Notes under the pieces: model-generated
Seen by the model: only the letters and a program-made list of their open reading frames with translations
Told to the model about the DNA's origin: nothing
The model's database searches: none
Program-made: the position numbers and the translations under genes
In this document: one piece after another, positions 17,073 to 25,734 of the stretch
How the letters are laid out: every line of letters begins with the position of its first letter
Numbering within the stretch: position 1 is the stretch's first letter
Source: a bacterium
GTDB taxonomy: Bacteria; Elusimicrobiota; Elusimicrobia; Elusimicrobiales; UBA9959
NCBI GenBank assembly: GCA_021811315.1
Contig: JAJZPF010000005.1
Coordinates: forward strand, 43,954-107,953
Direction of reading: 5' to 3'
Length of the DNA stretch: 64,000 nucleotides

Positions 17073-19163
17073 ATGAGACATTTTCTTCTGATGATCCCGG
17101 CGCTTTTTTCAGCGCTCCTTTGCCCGCCCCGCGCCCTTGCGGCCGGGCCGGACGCCGGGATGCGGGATTATTACTGCGACGACGTGAAAAAGCCTTTCTT
17201 CGCCGAGGCTCCGGGAGAAAAAGGCGGGTTCGTGCTCCGGAGGACGGGCGCCCTGCCCGACGCTTTCATGATGCCCAAGCCGGCTGGAACGAAGCGCGTG
17301 TTCGTAGTAGGAGAATCGGTAGCCGCGCTGCTCGGGCCGGGTACGGCGTTGTCCTCCGGGAGGATAAAAAAAGAGGGCTTGCTCAGGAACATGCTCGGGA
17401 AAAGCGCCGCCGGAGACAACTCCGGGATAGAAATAATCAACTGCGGCATGGGCGGCTATGAAAGCTACAGGATCTACGGCGTGCTGGAAGAGGCGCTTAA
17501 ATACAGCCCTGACCTGGTGGTGGTGCTCAGCGGCAACAACGACACGCAGGAAGAGTCCTGCCCCGGGCTCGAGTGCGAGCTGCGCCGGCGCAAGTTCCGC
17601 CTCTTCGAAAAATATTTCTCCCTAAGCGGCGCTCCCCGGGAGGCCGTTAAGAAAGCGTCGCTGAAAATGCATGAGGCCATGCTGCTGAAAATGGGCGCGG
17701 CCGCGAAGAAAGCCGCCGTCCCCATAGTGTTCTGCACCCTGCCCGCGGCCGTCAGGGATATGCCGCCGCGCCAGCCCGCGCCCCTCGAGAACAAGTTTTT
17801 CGCGGCCGGCTACAGGCTTTTTTACGCGAAAAAGACCGCCGGGGCGCTTGAGAAATTCAAGCTCGCGCTCGCCGCCGGCCCGCGGGAGCCTTTTTCCAGC
17901 TTTTACGCGGCCAAAGCCCTGGAGCAGCTGGGCCGTGAAAAAGAGGCCGCCGCCTATTACGCCAACGCGCTTAATTTCGACCCGGCAATGTCGCGGGCCG
18001 GCCGGGAGCGCAACGACCTGATACGCCGCGCGGCCTCCGTGAAAGGCGCCTGCGTGGCCGACCTGGAAAAGCTTTTCCAGGGGATTTCCCCGGGCGGGCT
18101 TCCCGGGTTCGAGGACTTTACCGACGGGATGCACTGGAACTTCCCCCACGACAAGGAAGTCTGGGAGGAGATCTTCCGCTCCGCCGGCCGCTGCGGGATA
18201 AAGGGCTTTGAAAAATTCACCGCCGGGCCCCCCTCCCAATGGGCAGAAACCTCCAGCGGGACCGCCCTTAAACGGCTCGGCTACGCCTTCTCCTGGCTGG
18301 ACGAAAGGGACTTCAACGAAGCGAGCCTGGCGGAACTGGCGCGCATTAAAAAGGAGCAGCCGGAACTGCTGGAAAAGGCGGGCTCAGCCCCGGCGCAGCT
18401 TGAAAAGCTGCTCATCAACAACCTTTGGTCCGCCGACAGGATCAAGCGTTTAAAGGATATCTACCCCTTCTTCCTGGCGCACCTGGCCGAAACGGAAAGG
18501 CGCGCTGGCAATTACGCCAAGGCGCTTTCACTGAGCGATAAAGCCCTGGCGCTGAAGCCGGGACACCCGCTGCTGAGGCTGGGCAGGGTCCAGGTCGTAG
18601 CCGATATGGGCGGCAAAGCGGAGGACGAATTTATGGCCCTTTCCCGGGAGCGCTCGCTCAACGGCAAGGCCGCGGCGCTCGCGGCCGCCTACGGCTTCAC
18701 GAACGCCGCGGCCCCGGCGCCCGGCCGCGGGGCTTCTTCCGGCCCGGAGCCGGCCTCCAAGGAGAACGTCGAGTTATCCAAAAGATTATCCGATCAGGCG
18801 GTCGACAAGATCTTCGCCAAGGACTTCAAGGCCGCCGAAGAACTTTCCGGCAAGGCCGTGGAGAAGAACCCTTTCAACTCCGAGGCCCTGATGAGCCTGT
18901 GTTATCTGCGCCGGAAGGACGGGCGTACGCTGCTGGCGCTCGAGGCCTGCAAAAGAGCCTCCGCCTCCGTTTATCAGGACCCGGCCAACCAGATCCCTTC
19001 GCTGGAAATCCTGTCCTGCGACGCCGCTTTCGAAAGCTACAAGATGCTCAATGAGCTCGGCCGCGGACCCGAGGCGGCCGCCGTGCTCGAGCAATGCGTA
19101 AAAAGGGCCCCCGCCTCCTGGCCGGGACTGGACGCGGCCAAAGCCGCTTTAAAAGCGCGCTGA
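17073..19163 (+). CDS. Secreted SGNH-hydrolase-like protein with TPR repeats
   Basis: 696 residues. It has a signal peptide (HFLLMIPALFSALLCPPRALA), then an SGNH/GDSL-type fold: VFVVGESVAALLG (block I Ser), INCGMGGYESYR (Gly block), LSGNNDTQEE (Asn block) and DFTDGMHWNFPHDK (Asp/His block). TPR-like helices interrupt it (YAKKTAGALEKFKLALAAG, AKALEQLGREKEAAAYYANAL) and also fill the C-terminal half. It is probably a periplasmic esterase or O-acyl-hydrolase acting on an envelope glycan or protein. It lies 39 nt before the nitrogenase-like operon, but that operon has its own promoter-like sequence. Confidence 0.7.
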   Translation: MRHFLLMIPALFSALLCPPRALAAGPDAGMRDYYCDDVKKPFFAEAPGEKGGFVLRRTGALPDAFMMPKPAGTKRVFVVGESVAALLGPGTALSSGRIKKEGLLRNMLGKSAAGDNSGIEIINCGMGGYESYRIYGVLEEALKYSPDLVVVLSGNNDTQEESCPGLECELRRRKFRLFEKYFSLSGAPREAVKKASLKMHEAMLLKMGAAAKKAAVPIVFCTLPAAVRDMPPRQPAPLENKFFAAGYRLFYAKKTAGALEKFKLALAAGPREPFSSFYAAKALEQLGREKEAAAYYANALNFDPAMSRAGRERNDLIRRAASVKGACVADLEKLFQGISPGGLPGFEDFTDGMHWNFPHDKEVWEEIFRSAGRCGIKGFEKFTAGPPSQWAETSSGTALKRLGYAFSWLDERDFNEASLAELARIKKEQPELLEKAGSAPAQLEKLLINNLWSADRIKRLKDIYPFFLAHLAETERRAGNYAKALSLSDKALALKPGHPLLRLGRVQVVADMGGKAEDEFMALSRERSLNGKAAALAAAYGFTNAAAPAPGRGASSGPEPASKENVELSKRLSDQAVDKIFAKDFKAAEELSGKAVEKNPFNSEALMSLCYLRRKDGRTLLALEACKRASASVYQDPANQIPSLEILSCDAAFESYKMLNELGRGPEAAAVLEQCVKRAPASWPGLDAAKAALKAR

Positions 19164-19184
19164 AGCCCGGCCCCCGCGGTTCAA

Positions 19185-19205
19185 TTGTTATATAATTACC
19201 CAATG
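19185..19205 (+). promoter_or_regulatory. TATAAT directly upstream of the nitrogenase-like operon; likely leaderless
   Basis: TATAAT lies at 19191-19196 and the ATG at 19203, leaving 6 nt. The expected transcription start coincides with the start codon. No Shine-Dalgarno is present. The geometry matches that at 1746-1760. Confidence 0.55.
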
Positions 19206-21728
19206 GAAAGCATAGTCTTTTTCGGAAAAGGCGGCATAGGCAAGAGCACCATAGCCGCCAATATCTCCGTGCTGTTCGCCGCGAAGGGCAGGAAGGTCCT
19301 TCACGTCGGCTGCGACCCGAAGATGGATTCCACGCTTTCGCTCATGGGGCGCCGCATACGCCCTTTCAACGACCAGGGAGGCTCCGACGAGGAAGCCCTG
19401 CGCCGGTCGCTCCACCGCTCGATCAAAGGCATAGACTGCATCGAGGCCGGCGGCCCCCAGGCCGGGGTCGGCTGCGCCGGCGCCGGCATAGGCGCGATGC
19501 TCGACGCGATCAAGGACTCCGCGCTGATAGAGAAAGAAGGCTACGACACGGTGGTCTTCGACGTCCTCGGCGACGTGGTCTGCGGCGGTTTCGCCGCGCC
19601 GCTGCGCCGCGGTTTCGCGAGCAAAGCCATCCTCGTCGTCTCCGAGGAGCTCCTCTCCCTTTACGCCGCGAACAATCTTATCTCGATGGTGAACAATTAC
19701 GCCAGGAACGGGGTGTTCCTGGCAGGCCTGGCCGTCAACGCCAAGGACCAGGCCGCCGTCAGGCTGGCCCACGATTTCGCGCGCGCCGCGAATACGCGGG
19801 TACTGGGCGTGATACCGAGGGACCCGGCGGTCACAAGGGCGGAAAAAGCCCGCAAGCCGGTGGTCGCGCTCGAGCCGCGCAGCGAAGCGGCCAAAAGCCT
19901 GGCGCGCCTCGCCGCGGAGATAGCCGCGGCCGGCATCCCCTCCTCGCCGCCGCGGATGCTGGGCCCGGCCGAGTTCGAGGCTTTCATGGACGACAGGCCG
20001 GTCAAGCCGGAAGGGAAGAGCGCCGGGCCCGCCGCCAGCCCCGCCGTCAAAAAAAACAAAGTCGCCTCTTCGGCCCTGCTCGAGAGGTCCGGCTTCAGCA
20101 TGACCGGCGTGGCCGGGGGACAGGTGGTCTGCTCCTGGAAAGGCGGCGGCACGACTTTCAGGCTTTTCATCGCCCCGGAGTCCGACTCCAGGCCGGGCAT
20201 GTCCGCCATAGGCGACTGGGCTTTCTGCTTCCTGCCGGGAGAGGAGCCCCCCTCCGACATTTCCCGCGAAGGCTTCCACGCCGCGCTGAAAGAGATCTCC
20301 ACCCTGCGCTTCGACGATTTCATCTCCGCCTTCAGCGGCAAGCTGGATTTTTACGAGAACGTGGATTCCTTCGGAAAAGGCTCCTCTCACCCGCTCATGC
20401 CGGAAGGAGACAAGCCGGAGGAGCCCTACATAGGCTTCGGGCAGTGGCAGCGCTTTCTCTTTTCCGACAGTTCCGGCATCTGCGTGCCTCCGGGCTCGGT
20501 GATGGTGGAGCACGGCGATAACGAGTGCCGCTTCAGCAGCTGCTCCCAGACCCCGCTGAGCACTTTCCAGAAAATAGCGGGGCTCGCCAACGATTCCACC
20601 CCCTCCCTCGCGCCGCTCCTCCCCAAGGAGGATCACATGATAGTCAATACCGATTTCCTTTACGAGGACGCCGTCAAAGGCGACGAGAAAAAGATAGCCG
20701 GCACCCTGGCGGCGGCGGCCGCGCGTACCGGCCCGGGCGGGCTGATCGAGTTTTACAGCGGCTGCGCCCCCCTCATCCTGGCCAGCGACGTCGCCTCGTT
20801 CAGCGATAAGGTCGCCCGCGACCTGGGCGTGGAAGTTCTGCGGGAGAACTTCAACAGCTTTTACTCGCAAACCCCGGAGAAGGTGCGGGCCCGCTCCGCT
20901 TTCGTGGCGCGCAGGCTGGCCGCGCTCGGGCGCGTGAAGCCGGCGCAGGACGTGAACCTGATAAATTTCGGCAGCTCGCGCGAGCCGCTTACCGCCCTGC
21001 TGGCCGCCAAGGGCCTGGCCGTGAAGGACTGGGACACCGAGTTCTACAAAGATATCGCTTCCGCGCGGCTGCAGGTCCTGTCTTCCGCCGACCCGGTGCT
21101 GACCGGGGCTTTCGACAAGCTAGGGATAAAATGGACGGCCCCGGGCGCGCCCTACGGCTTCGCGGCCACGAAGGCCTGGCTGCGCGCGCTGTTCGCCGCC
21201 CTCGGCAGGAAAAGCCCCCCCGAAGGCTTCGGCCCCTCCAGGAAGGAGTCGGCCGCCCACGCCGCGGCGGCAAAAAAGCTTTCCCGCTTCGCCGCCGGCT
21301 TCGTGGCCTCGCCCGGGGAATTCGGCATGCTGGAAGGGACCTGGGCCGTCTCCGGAGTTCCGCTTATTTCTTTTCTTTCCGAGTCCGGCCTGGCCCTCAG
21401 GCTTTTCGTCCACGCCGCGGGTCCCGAAATAAAAGCCCTCGCCAGGACCGAAGCCGCCGCCCTCGCCGCCAAAACGGGGACGAAGCCGCGGCTGGCTTTC
21501 TTCGACAGCCCCGGCGCGCTTTTAAAGACGCTGGCCGCCGACCGCGCCCTCCGCCTGGTCTATTCGGACATCCCCCTCGACCCGCGGCTGTCCGCGGCAG
21601 GGAAAAACTCTTTTTCGGTGGCGGTCTGCGAGCCCGGCTACGAGGGCGCCCTGGAAACCCTGCGCAGGCTGGCGCAGCTTTGCGAATGGGATTTCAATGA
21701 AAGATATTACTTCACAAAAAGCGTTTGA
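19203..21728 (+). CDS. NifH-like reductase fused to a nitrogenase component-1-like domain
   Basis: 841 residues from the ATG at 19203 (the track's 19185 start is spurious). Residues 1 to ~265 are a NifH/BchL/CfbC ATPase: P-loop GKGGIGKST, GCDPKMDST, and cluster cysteines C91 (AGVGCAGAG) and C127 (GDVVCGGFA), which bridge the 4Fe-4S cluster in NifH dimers. The Arg of the usual CAGRG motif is Ala here. A linker and an unassigned domain (~290-410) follow. Then comes a component-1-like domain with ICVPPGSVMVEHGDNEC and FYSGCAPLILASDV, the spacing seen for P-cluster-type cysteines in NifD/NifK/BchN. It should deliver ATP-driven low-potential electrons to an internal Fe-S cluster and an unknown substrate. 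It overlaps the next gene by 32 nt. Confidence 0.85.
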   Translation: MESIVFFGKGGIGKSTIAANISVLFAAKGRKVLHVGCDPKMDSTLSLMGRRIRPFNDQGGSDEEALRRSLHRSIKGIDCIEAGGPQAGVGCAGAGIGAMLDAIKDSALIEKEGYDTVVFDVLGDVVCGGFAAPLRRGFASKAILVVSEELLSLYAANNLISMVNNYARNGVFLAGLAVNAKDQAAVRLAHDFARAANTRVLGVIPRDPAVTRAEKARKPVVALEPRSEAAKSLARLAAEIAAAGIPSSPPRMLGPAEFEAFMDDRPVKPEGKSAGPAASPAVKKNKVASSALLERSGFSMTGVAGGQVVCSWKGGGTTFRLFIAPESDSRPGMSAIGDWAFCFLPGEEPPSDISREGFHAALKEISTLRFDDFISAFSGKLDFYENVDSFGKGSSHPLMPEGDKPEEPYIGFGQWQRFLFSDSSGICVPPGSVMVEHGDNECRFSSCSQTPLSTFQKIAGLANDSTPSLAPLLPKEDHMIVNTDFLYEDAVKGDEKKIAGTLAAAAARTGPGGLIEFYSGCAPLILASDVASFSDKVARDLGVEVLRENFNSFYSQTPEKVRARSAFVARRLAALGRVKPAQDVNLINFGSSREPLTALLAAKGLAVKDWDTEFYKDIASARLQVLSSADPVLTGAFDKLGIKWTAPGAPYGFAATKAWLRALFAALGRKSPPEGFGPSRKESAAHAAAAKKLSRFAAGFVASPGEFGMLEGTWAVSGVPLISFLSESGLALRLFVHAAGPEIKALARTEAAALAAKTGTKPRLAFFDSPGALLKTLAADRALRLVYSDIPLDPRLSAAGKNSFSVAVCEPGYEGALETLRRLAQLCEWDFNERYYFTKSV

Positions 21729-23010
21729 AAAAACCTACCAGCTTCCTTACCTGCTGGGCGTCTTCCTGAGCCTCAACGCCGTCAGCGACGCCTGCCTCAT
21801 GGTGGACGGCGCGAACTGCGTCATGGTCAAAGCCGACCTGATAGCCGGCAACCACGACCTCTTCTCCACTCTTTTATCCGAATCCGGCCGGCACCGCATC
21901 ATCTGCACGATGTGGACGCCCGTAAATCCCCCCAAGAACCCGGAGAAAAAGCTCGGCGCGATGCTCAACAGCGTGGCAGGCTCCGGGCAGTTCGGCGCGG
22001 TGCTCCTGACCGGCCTCCCTTACTGCTGGCTGGCCGGGATGGACTATGACGGCGTAGCGCGGGCCGTCTCCTCCAAAGCGCCGGTGGCGGCCATACCGGC
22101 CAAGTCGATGGATTCGGACTGGCTGGAAGGCTATGACCTGACCCTGGAGGCGCTCGCCCGGGCCATACCGGAGAGGAAGCCCGGGAAACGCGCCAAAAAT
22201 AAAGTCGCGCTGGTCGGCTATATGTTCGACAGGAACGAAAGCGACCATGCGGCTAACTTGAAAGAACTTACCCGGCTGCTGAGAATTTCCGGGCTCGACG
22301 TAGTTTCTATCTGGCCTTCCGGCGGAACCGTCGCCGAGCTGGCGCGCGTGTCCGAAGCCTCCCTTATCGTTTCCCTGCCCTACGGCAGAAAAGCCGCCAA
22401 AACCCTGGCCCGTAAATACGGCTGCGAACTCCTCGAGACCGGCCTGCCTATGGGGCTGAAAGGGACCTCCTCCTGGCTGGCCGCGGTCCGCCGCGCGGCG
22501 GGCCTGCCGGGCGCCCTGCCCCGGGAGATCCTGGTGGAAGAGCGGGAAGCCGCCAGGACCATAGCCCCGGCGCTTCGCGCCCTCCTCCACAAAAAGCTGA
22601 TGTTCGCCGGGGACCCTTACCTTTATTCCGCTTTCGCTTCTTTCGCGGCCGAGCTGTGCGCGACCCTGCCGCTGGTCTTCCTGGACTCCTCCAGGCGCCC
22701 GCTTGGCGCCGGGGCGGCGGAGGGGAGCGTTCTCTTCGCGCCGTCCACCGAGGACGCCAAAGCCGCCAGGAAAGCCCTTTCACGCTATCAAGCGCCGAAC
22801 CTTGCCGTCGTCAATTCTTTCGCGCTTACCGAAGGTTTCGCGGACGGGCTCCCTTTCGTGGAATTCGGCTTTCCGTCTTACGGGCACCACTGCCTTCTGG
22901 ACGAGCCCTATTTCGGTTTCAGCGGCGCCCGGGCCCTGGCTTCGCGCATGCTGAACTCGCTGCAGACAAGGAGCAAGGCCAGCTCCTCGGGAGCGGACCG
23001 CTCGGCGTAA
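21697..23010 (+). CDS. Nitrogenase component-1-like subunit (NifD/NifK/BchN/CfbD superfamily)
   Basis: 437 residues. The N-terminus has SDACLMVDGANCVMVKADL, resembling the HGxxGC region of component 1. LLTGLPYCWLAGMDYDG occupies the place of the third cluster cysteine. The tail, FGFPSYGHHCLLDEPYFGFSGARALASRML, resembles the closing FP...GY.G.. segment of nitrogenase subunits. Its ATG lies inside the NifH fusion gene (32 nt overlap), so the two would form the complex: fused reductase-plus-half on one chain, the other half here. Sequence similarity to true NifDK is weak. No FeMo-cofactor assembly genes (nifB, nifE, nifN) are present in the window, so N2 fixation is unlikely. Confidence 0.75.
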   Translation: MKDITSQKAFEKTYQLPYLLGVFLSLNAVSDACLMVDGANCVMVKADLIAGNHDLFSTLLSESGRHRIICTMWTPVNPPKNPEKKLGAMLNSVAGSGQFGAVLLTGLPYCWLAGMDYDGVARAVSSKAPVAAIPAKSMDSDWLEGYDLTLEALARAIPERKPGKRAKNKVALVGYMFDRNESDHAANLKELTRLLRISGLDVVSIWPSGGTVAELARVSEASLIVSLPYGRKAAKTLARKYGCELLETGLPMGLKGTSSWLAAVRRAAGLPGALPREILVEEREAARTIAPALRALLHKKLMFAGDPYLYSAFASFAAELCATLPLVFLDSSRRPLGAGAAEGSVLFAPSTEDAKAARKALSRYQAPNLAVVNSFALTEGFADGLPFVEFGFPSYGHHCLLDEPYFGFSGARALASRMLNSLQTRSKASSSGADRSA

Positions 23011-23037
23011 GAAGTCCTGTTTCGGGAGGGGGTTACT

Positions 23038-24072
23038 TTGTCGATCAAAAAAACCATATTGCTGGTTTCCGCCCTGGCGCTGGCCGCCGGAGGCTGCTCC
23101 AGGCGCGGCAGCACCGCGACTTTCACGCAAAAAGCCTATATAATGAACGTGTCCGCGCAGTTCCGGGCCTACGGCCCGCACACGCCGGGGGCGAAGGAGC
23201 TCGCCGACGAGATCTTCGCGGAATGGGAGCGGATATCCGGAGAGCTGAGCTATAGCGACGCCTACAGCCTTACTACGGTGGTGAATAAAAAAGCCGGGAA
23301 AGAATGGGCCCCCGTCACCGACGAGTTCATGCGCCTGCTCCTGCTCGCCCTGGACTACAACCGCCTGACCGACGGCGCTTTCGACATAACTTTCGCGCCG
23401 CTCTGGCCGCTCTGGAAAGAGGCGGCCTCGAGCAAGACCCTGCCGGCGAAAGCGGATATCGAGAAGGCCCTGCGGGACATAGGCTCGAAATACATCCAGG
23501 TCGACGCGGCGAAAAAACTGGTGAGGTTTTCCCGGCCCGTCGAGATAAACCTGGGCGGCCTGCTGCGCGGCTATTCTTTCGAGCGCGCCTACCAGATCCT
23601 CAAAGAGCGGAACCCGCCCTACCCGGTGCAGCTCAGGCTCGGCGGGAACACGCTGGTCTACGGGAAAAGGCCGTGGAAATACCGGGTTCCGGACCCGATG
23701 AACAAAGGAAAGAACCTGGGGATGTTCGCCTTCGAGGACGGGATGATAATTTCCTCCTCCGGGCGCGACGTTTTCGTCGAGATAGAGGGAAAGCTTTATT
23801 CCCATATCCTGGACCTGCGGACCGGGTATCCGATAAAGGATTTCTCGATGCTTACCATCTATTATCCCGGCATCGAGGACGAGAATTTCCTGGCCTCCGC
23901 GGCGCTGGCGGTGATGGGCAGGGAAAAAGCGTTCAAGCTTCTGAGCGGAGTAAAAGGCACGGCGGCCGTCTGGATAGACGGCGAAGGAAAAATGCACCGC
24001 CAGTTCAACGAAGCCAGCAAAGCGAAGTGGGAAGAGGACAAGAGTTCTTTTAACAGGATGCTGGGCAGATAA
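23038..24072 (+). CDS. ApbE-family FAD:protein FMN transferase-like lipoprotein
   Basis: 344 residues from a TTG start preceded by GGGAGGGGG. A lipobox-like AAGGC gives lipid-anchored export. The ApbE fold shows GAFDITFAPLWPLW, NLGGLLRGYSFE (the usual Lys of GGIAKG is Arg here) and HILDLRTGYPIKD. ApbE proteins attach FMN to Ser/Thr of target proteins such as NqrB/C and RnfG, or act as flavin hydrolases. No Rnf or Nqr subunit is in the window. It follows the nitrogenase-like subunit by 27 nt and ends at a strong terminator, so it is the third gene of that operon. It may flavinylate an electron-transfer partner encoded elsewhere (inference). Confidence 0.8.
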   Translation: MSIKKTILLVSALALAAGGCSRRGSTATFTQKAYIMNVSAQFRAYGPHTPGAKELADEIFAEWERISGELSYSDAYSLTTVVNKKAGKEWAPVTDEFMRLLLLALDYNRLTDGAFDITFAPLWPLWKEAASSKTLPAKADIEKALRDIGSKYIQVDAAKKLVRFSRPVEINLGGLLRGYSFERAYQILKERNPPYPVQLRLGGNTLVYGKRPWKYRVPDPMNKGKNLGMFAFEDGMIISSSGRDVFVEIEGKLYSHILDLRTGYPIKDFSMLTIYYPGIEDENFLASAALAVMGREKAFKLLSGVKGTAAVWIDGEGKMHRQFNEASKAKWEEDKSSFNRMLGR

Positions 24073-24082
24073 CCGGGCAGTC

Positions 24083-24122
24083 AAATAAAAAGCCCCGCGG
24101 CGCTGCCGCGGGGCTTTTTATT
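24083..24122. terminator. Bidirectional intrinsic terminator
   Basis: AGCCCCGCGGC and GCCGCGGGGCT form an 11-bp GC-rich stem with a 3-nt loop, flanked by T-rich tails on both strands. It separates the convergent apbE-like and ygeY genes. Confidence 0.9.
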
Positions 24123-24131
24123 TACCGGCTT

Positions 24132-25322
24132 TTACAGGTACTGCGGGATAGCGGCGTAGAAAGCCGCGGCTTTCACCAGGTCCTCGGCCGGCATGAACTC
24201 GTTTACGGTATGGGCGTAAACTTCATTGCCGGGGCCGAAACCGATGGTCGGGATATTCAGGCGGCCGGCCGTGGCCACGCCGTTGGTGGAGAACACCCAT
24301 TTGTCCACCACGGGCGTCTTGCCCAGCGCGACCTTGCCGGCTTCCACGCCGGCTTTCACCAGCTTATGTCCGGCGGGCAGGACCCAGGTAGGGAAGTATT
24401 TTTCCTGGTCCACTTTCGCGCCGGTCCAGGCGACGGCATTGTACCAGAGCACTTCGACCCTGGCTTTGGCCTTCTTCACGGAAGGCAGGCGCTGTATCTC
24501 GGCCACCGAGCTCTTCAGGGTCTCGCCCAGGGTCAGGCGGCGGTCGAGGTAGATGGTGCATTCGTCGGGCACGGCGTTATAGGACGGGGTTTTGCACTCG
24601 ATACAGGTCACGGCCACGGAGCCTTTGCCGAGGAATTTGTCGGTCTTGAGCTTCTTGTTGATGGCGGTTATCTCTTTTACGATGTCCGACATCTTCACCA
24701 CGGCGTTATCGCCGCGCTCTGGGGCGGAAGCGTGGCAGGAGCGGCCCTTGGTGACGACCTTCATCTCCATCCGGCCGCGGTGGCCGCGGTAGACCTTGAG
24801 GTCGGTGGGCTCGGTTATGACGACGAAGTCGGGGCGGAGCTTCTCTTTATTGATGAGGTGGAGGAGCGGCAGCCCGTCGCAGTCCTCTTCCATCACGGAG
24901 CCTACGACCATGAGGGTGTAGTCGCCTTCGAGCTTGAGGTCCTTTATTATTTTACCGGCGTAGACCATGGAGGCCATGGAGAGCTTCTGGTCGGTGGCGC
25001 CGCGGCCGTAGATGGTGTCGTTCTTGTAGATGCCGGCGAAGGGGTCTATCTTCCAGGCTTTGGGGTCGCCGATGCCGACGGTGTCGATATGGGCGTCGAG
25101 CATGATCTTCTTTTTGCCGTGGCCGATGAAGCCGATGATATTGCCGATGGCGTCGATCCTTATTTTATCGAAGCCGACCTTGATCATCTCTTTCTTTATG
25201 AGTTCGACGAGCTTGCCTTCCTGGCAGGAAAAGCTGGGCGTGCGGATAATATTGCGCGCGAAAGCGACTATATCCTTCTTATATTTGTTTGCGGCCTGGC
25301 GAATCAATTCAGCGTTGTTCAT
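24132..25322 (-). CDS. ygeY: YgeY-type M20 metallopeptidase/deacylase
   Basis: 396 residues of the M20 dizinc hydrolase family. LDAHIDTVGIGD (metal His/Asp), GRGATDQKLSMASM, VVGSVMEEDCDGLPL (catalytic and metal Glu), VITEPTDLKVYRGHRGRM and FGPGNEVYAHTVNEF are the YgeY pattern. YgeY is known from the ygeW-ygeX-ygeY cluster and is annotated as a selenium-metabolism-linked hydrolase by genome context only. It is preceded by GGAGGACAAA. It converges on the nitrogenase-like operon through the terminator. Its likely partner ygeW is on the other side of that operon. Confidence 0.88.
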   Translation of the reverse strand: MNNAELIRQAANKYKKDIVAFARNIIRTPSFSCQEGKLVELIKKEMIKVGFDKIRIDAIGNIIGFIGHGKKKIMLDAHIDTVGIGDPKAWKIDPFAGIYKNDTIYGRGATDQKLSMASMVYAGKIIKDLKLEGDYTLMVVGSVMEEDCDGLPLLHLINKEKLRPDFVVITEPTDLKVYRGHRGRMEMKVVTKGRSCHASAPERGDNAVVKMSDIVKEITAINKKLKTDKFLGKGSVAVTCIECKTPSYNAVPDECTIYLDRRLTLGETLKSSVAEIQRLPSVKKAKARVEVLWYNAVAWTGAKVDQEKYFPTWVLPAGHKLVKAGVEAGKVALGKTPVVDKWVFSTNGVATAGRLNIPTIGFGPGNEVYAHTVNEFMPAEDLVKAAAFYAAIPQYL

Positions 25323-25421
25323 TTTGTCCTCCGTCGTCTATCTTCTAGGTATATTCTATATCTATGGGGGCAATGTTGTAAATCTGATTAATATGAGAGA
25401 AGAACCGCGAGATGCGAAGTC

Positions 25422-25553
25422 GGGGTGGCAAGGGTATGGGCCCTTCGCTCACGGGCTCTCGCACACCGTGCTCGGCCCTCCTCTCTCGGCCTCCGCGCTT
25501 ACGCAAGCGTCGGCCTCCGAGAGGTCGCTCAGAACCCATACCCTTGCCACCCC
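25422..25553. repeat. Intergenic palindromic element, copy 2 (inverted core)
   Basis: Arms GGGGTGGCAAGGGTATGGG and CCCATACCCTTGCCACCCC are perfectly complementary. The core reads CACACCGTG then CGCTTACGCAAGCG, the reverse of copies 1, 3 and 6. The left flank AGAACCGCGAGATG is shared, inverted, with copy 5. Together with copy 3 it fills most of the 412 bp between ygeY and the desulfurase gene. Confidence 0.75.
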
Positions 25554-25590
25554 TCCAACATAAACGATCCAAGGACTTAATATGGTTTAC

Positions 25591-25729
25591 CAGGCGGAGA
25601 CCGTGGTGGCAGGGTTAGCAAAACCTTCCGGAGGCTGAGGCTTGCGTAAGCGCCGAAGCCGGAGGAGGAGTGAGGCCACGGTGTGGCCGAACGCGTTTTG
25701 CGTTCCTGCCGCCACGGTAGGCCGCCTGC
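25591..25729. repeat. Intergenic palindromic element, copy 3
   Basis: Arms CAGGCGGAGACCGTGGTGGC and the complement of CCTGCCGCCACGGTAGGCCG pair with few mismatches. The interior carries GGCTTGCGTAAGCGC, GGCCACGGTGTGGCC and ACGCGTTTTGCGTTCC. It ends 6 bp before the stop of the cysteine desulfurase gene. Confidence 0.75.
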
Positions 25730-25734
25730 AAACC

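Noticed and set aside
19203-23010. True N2-fixing nitrogenase
   Set aside because: Similarity outside NifH is low, and no nifB, nifE or nifN is seen in the window.
24210-25391. 393-aa plus-strand ORF opposite ygeY
   Set aside because: Shadow of a clear M20 hydrolase on the minus strand.
25030-25618. ORFs over the repeat elements (for example 25030..25563 and 25412..25618)
   Set aside because: Frames run through palindromic repeat DNA and have no coding features.
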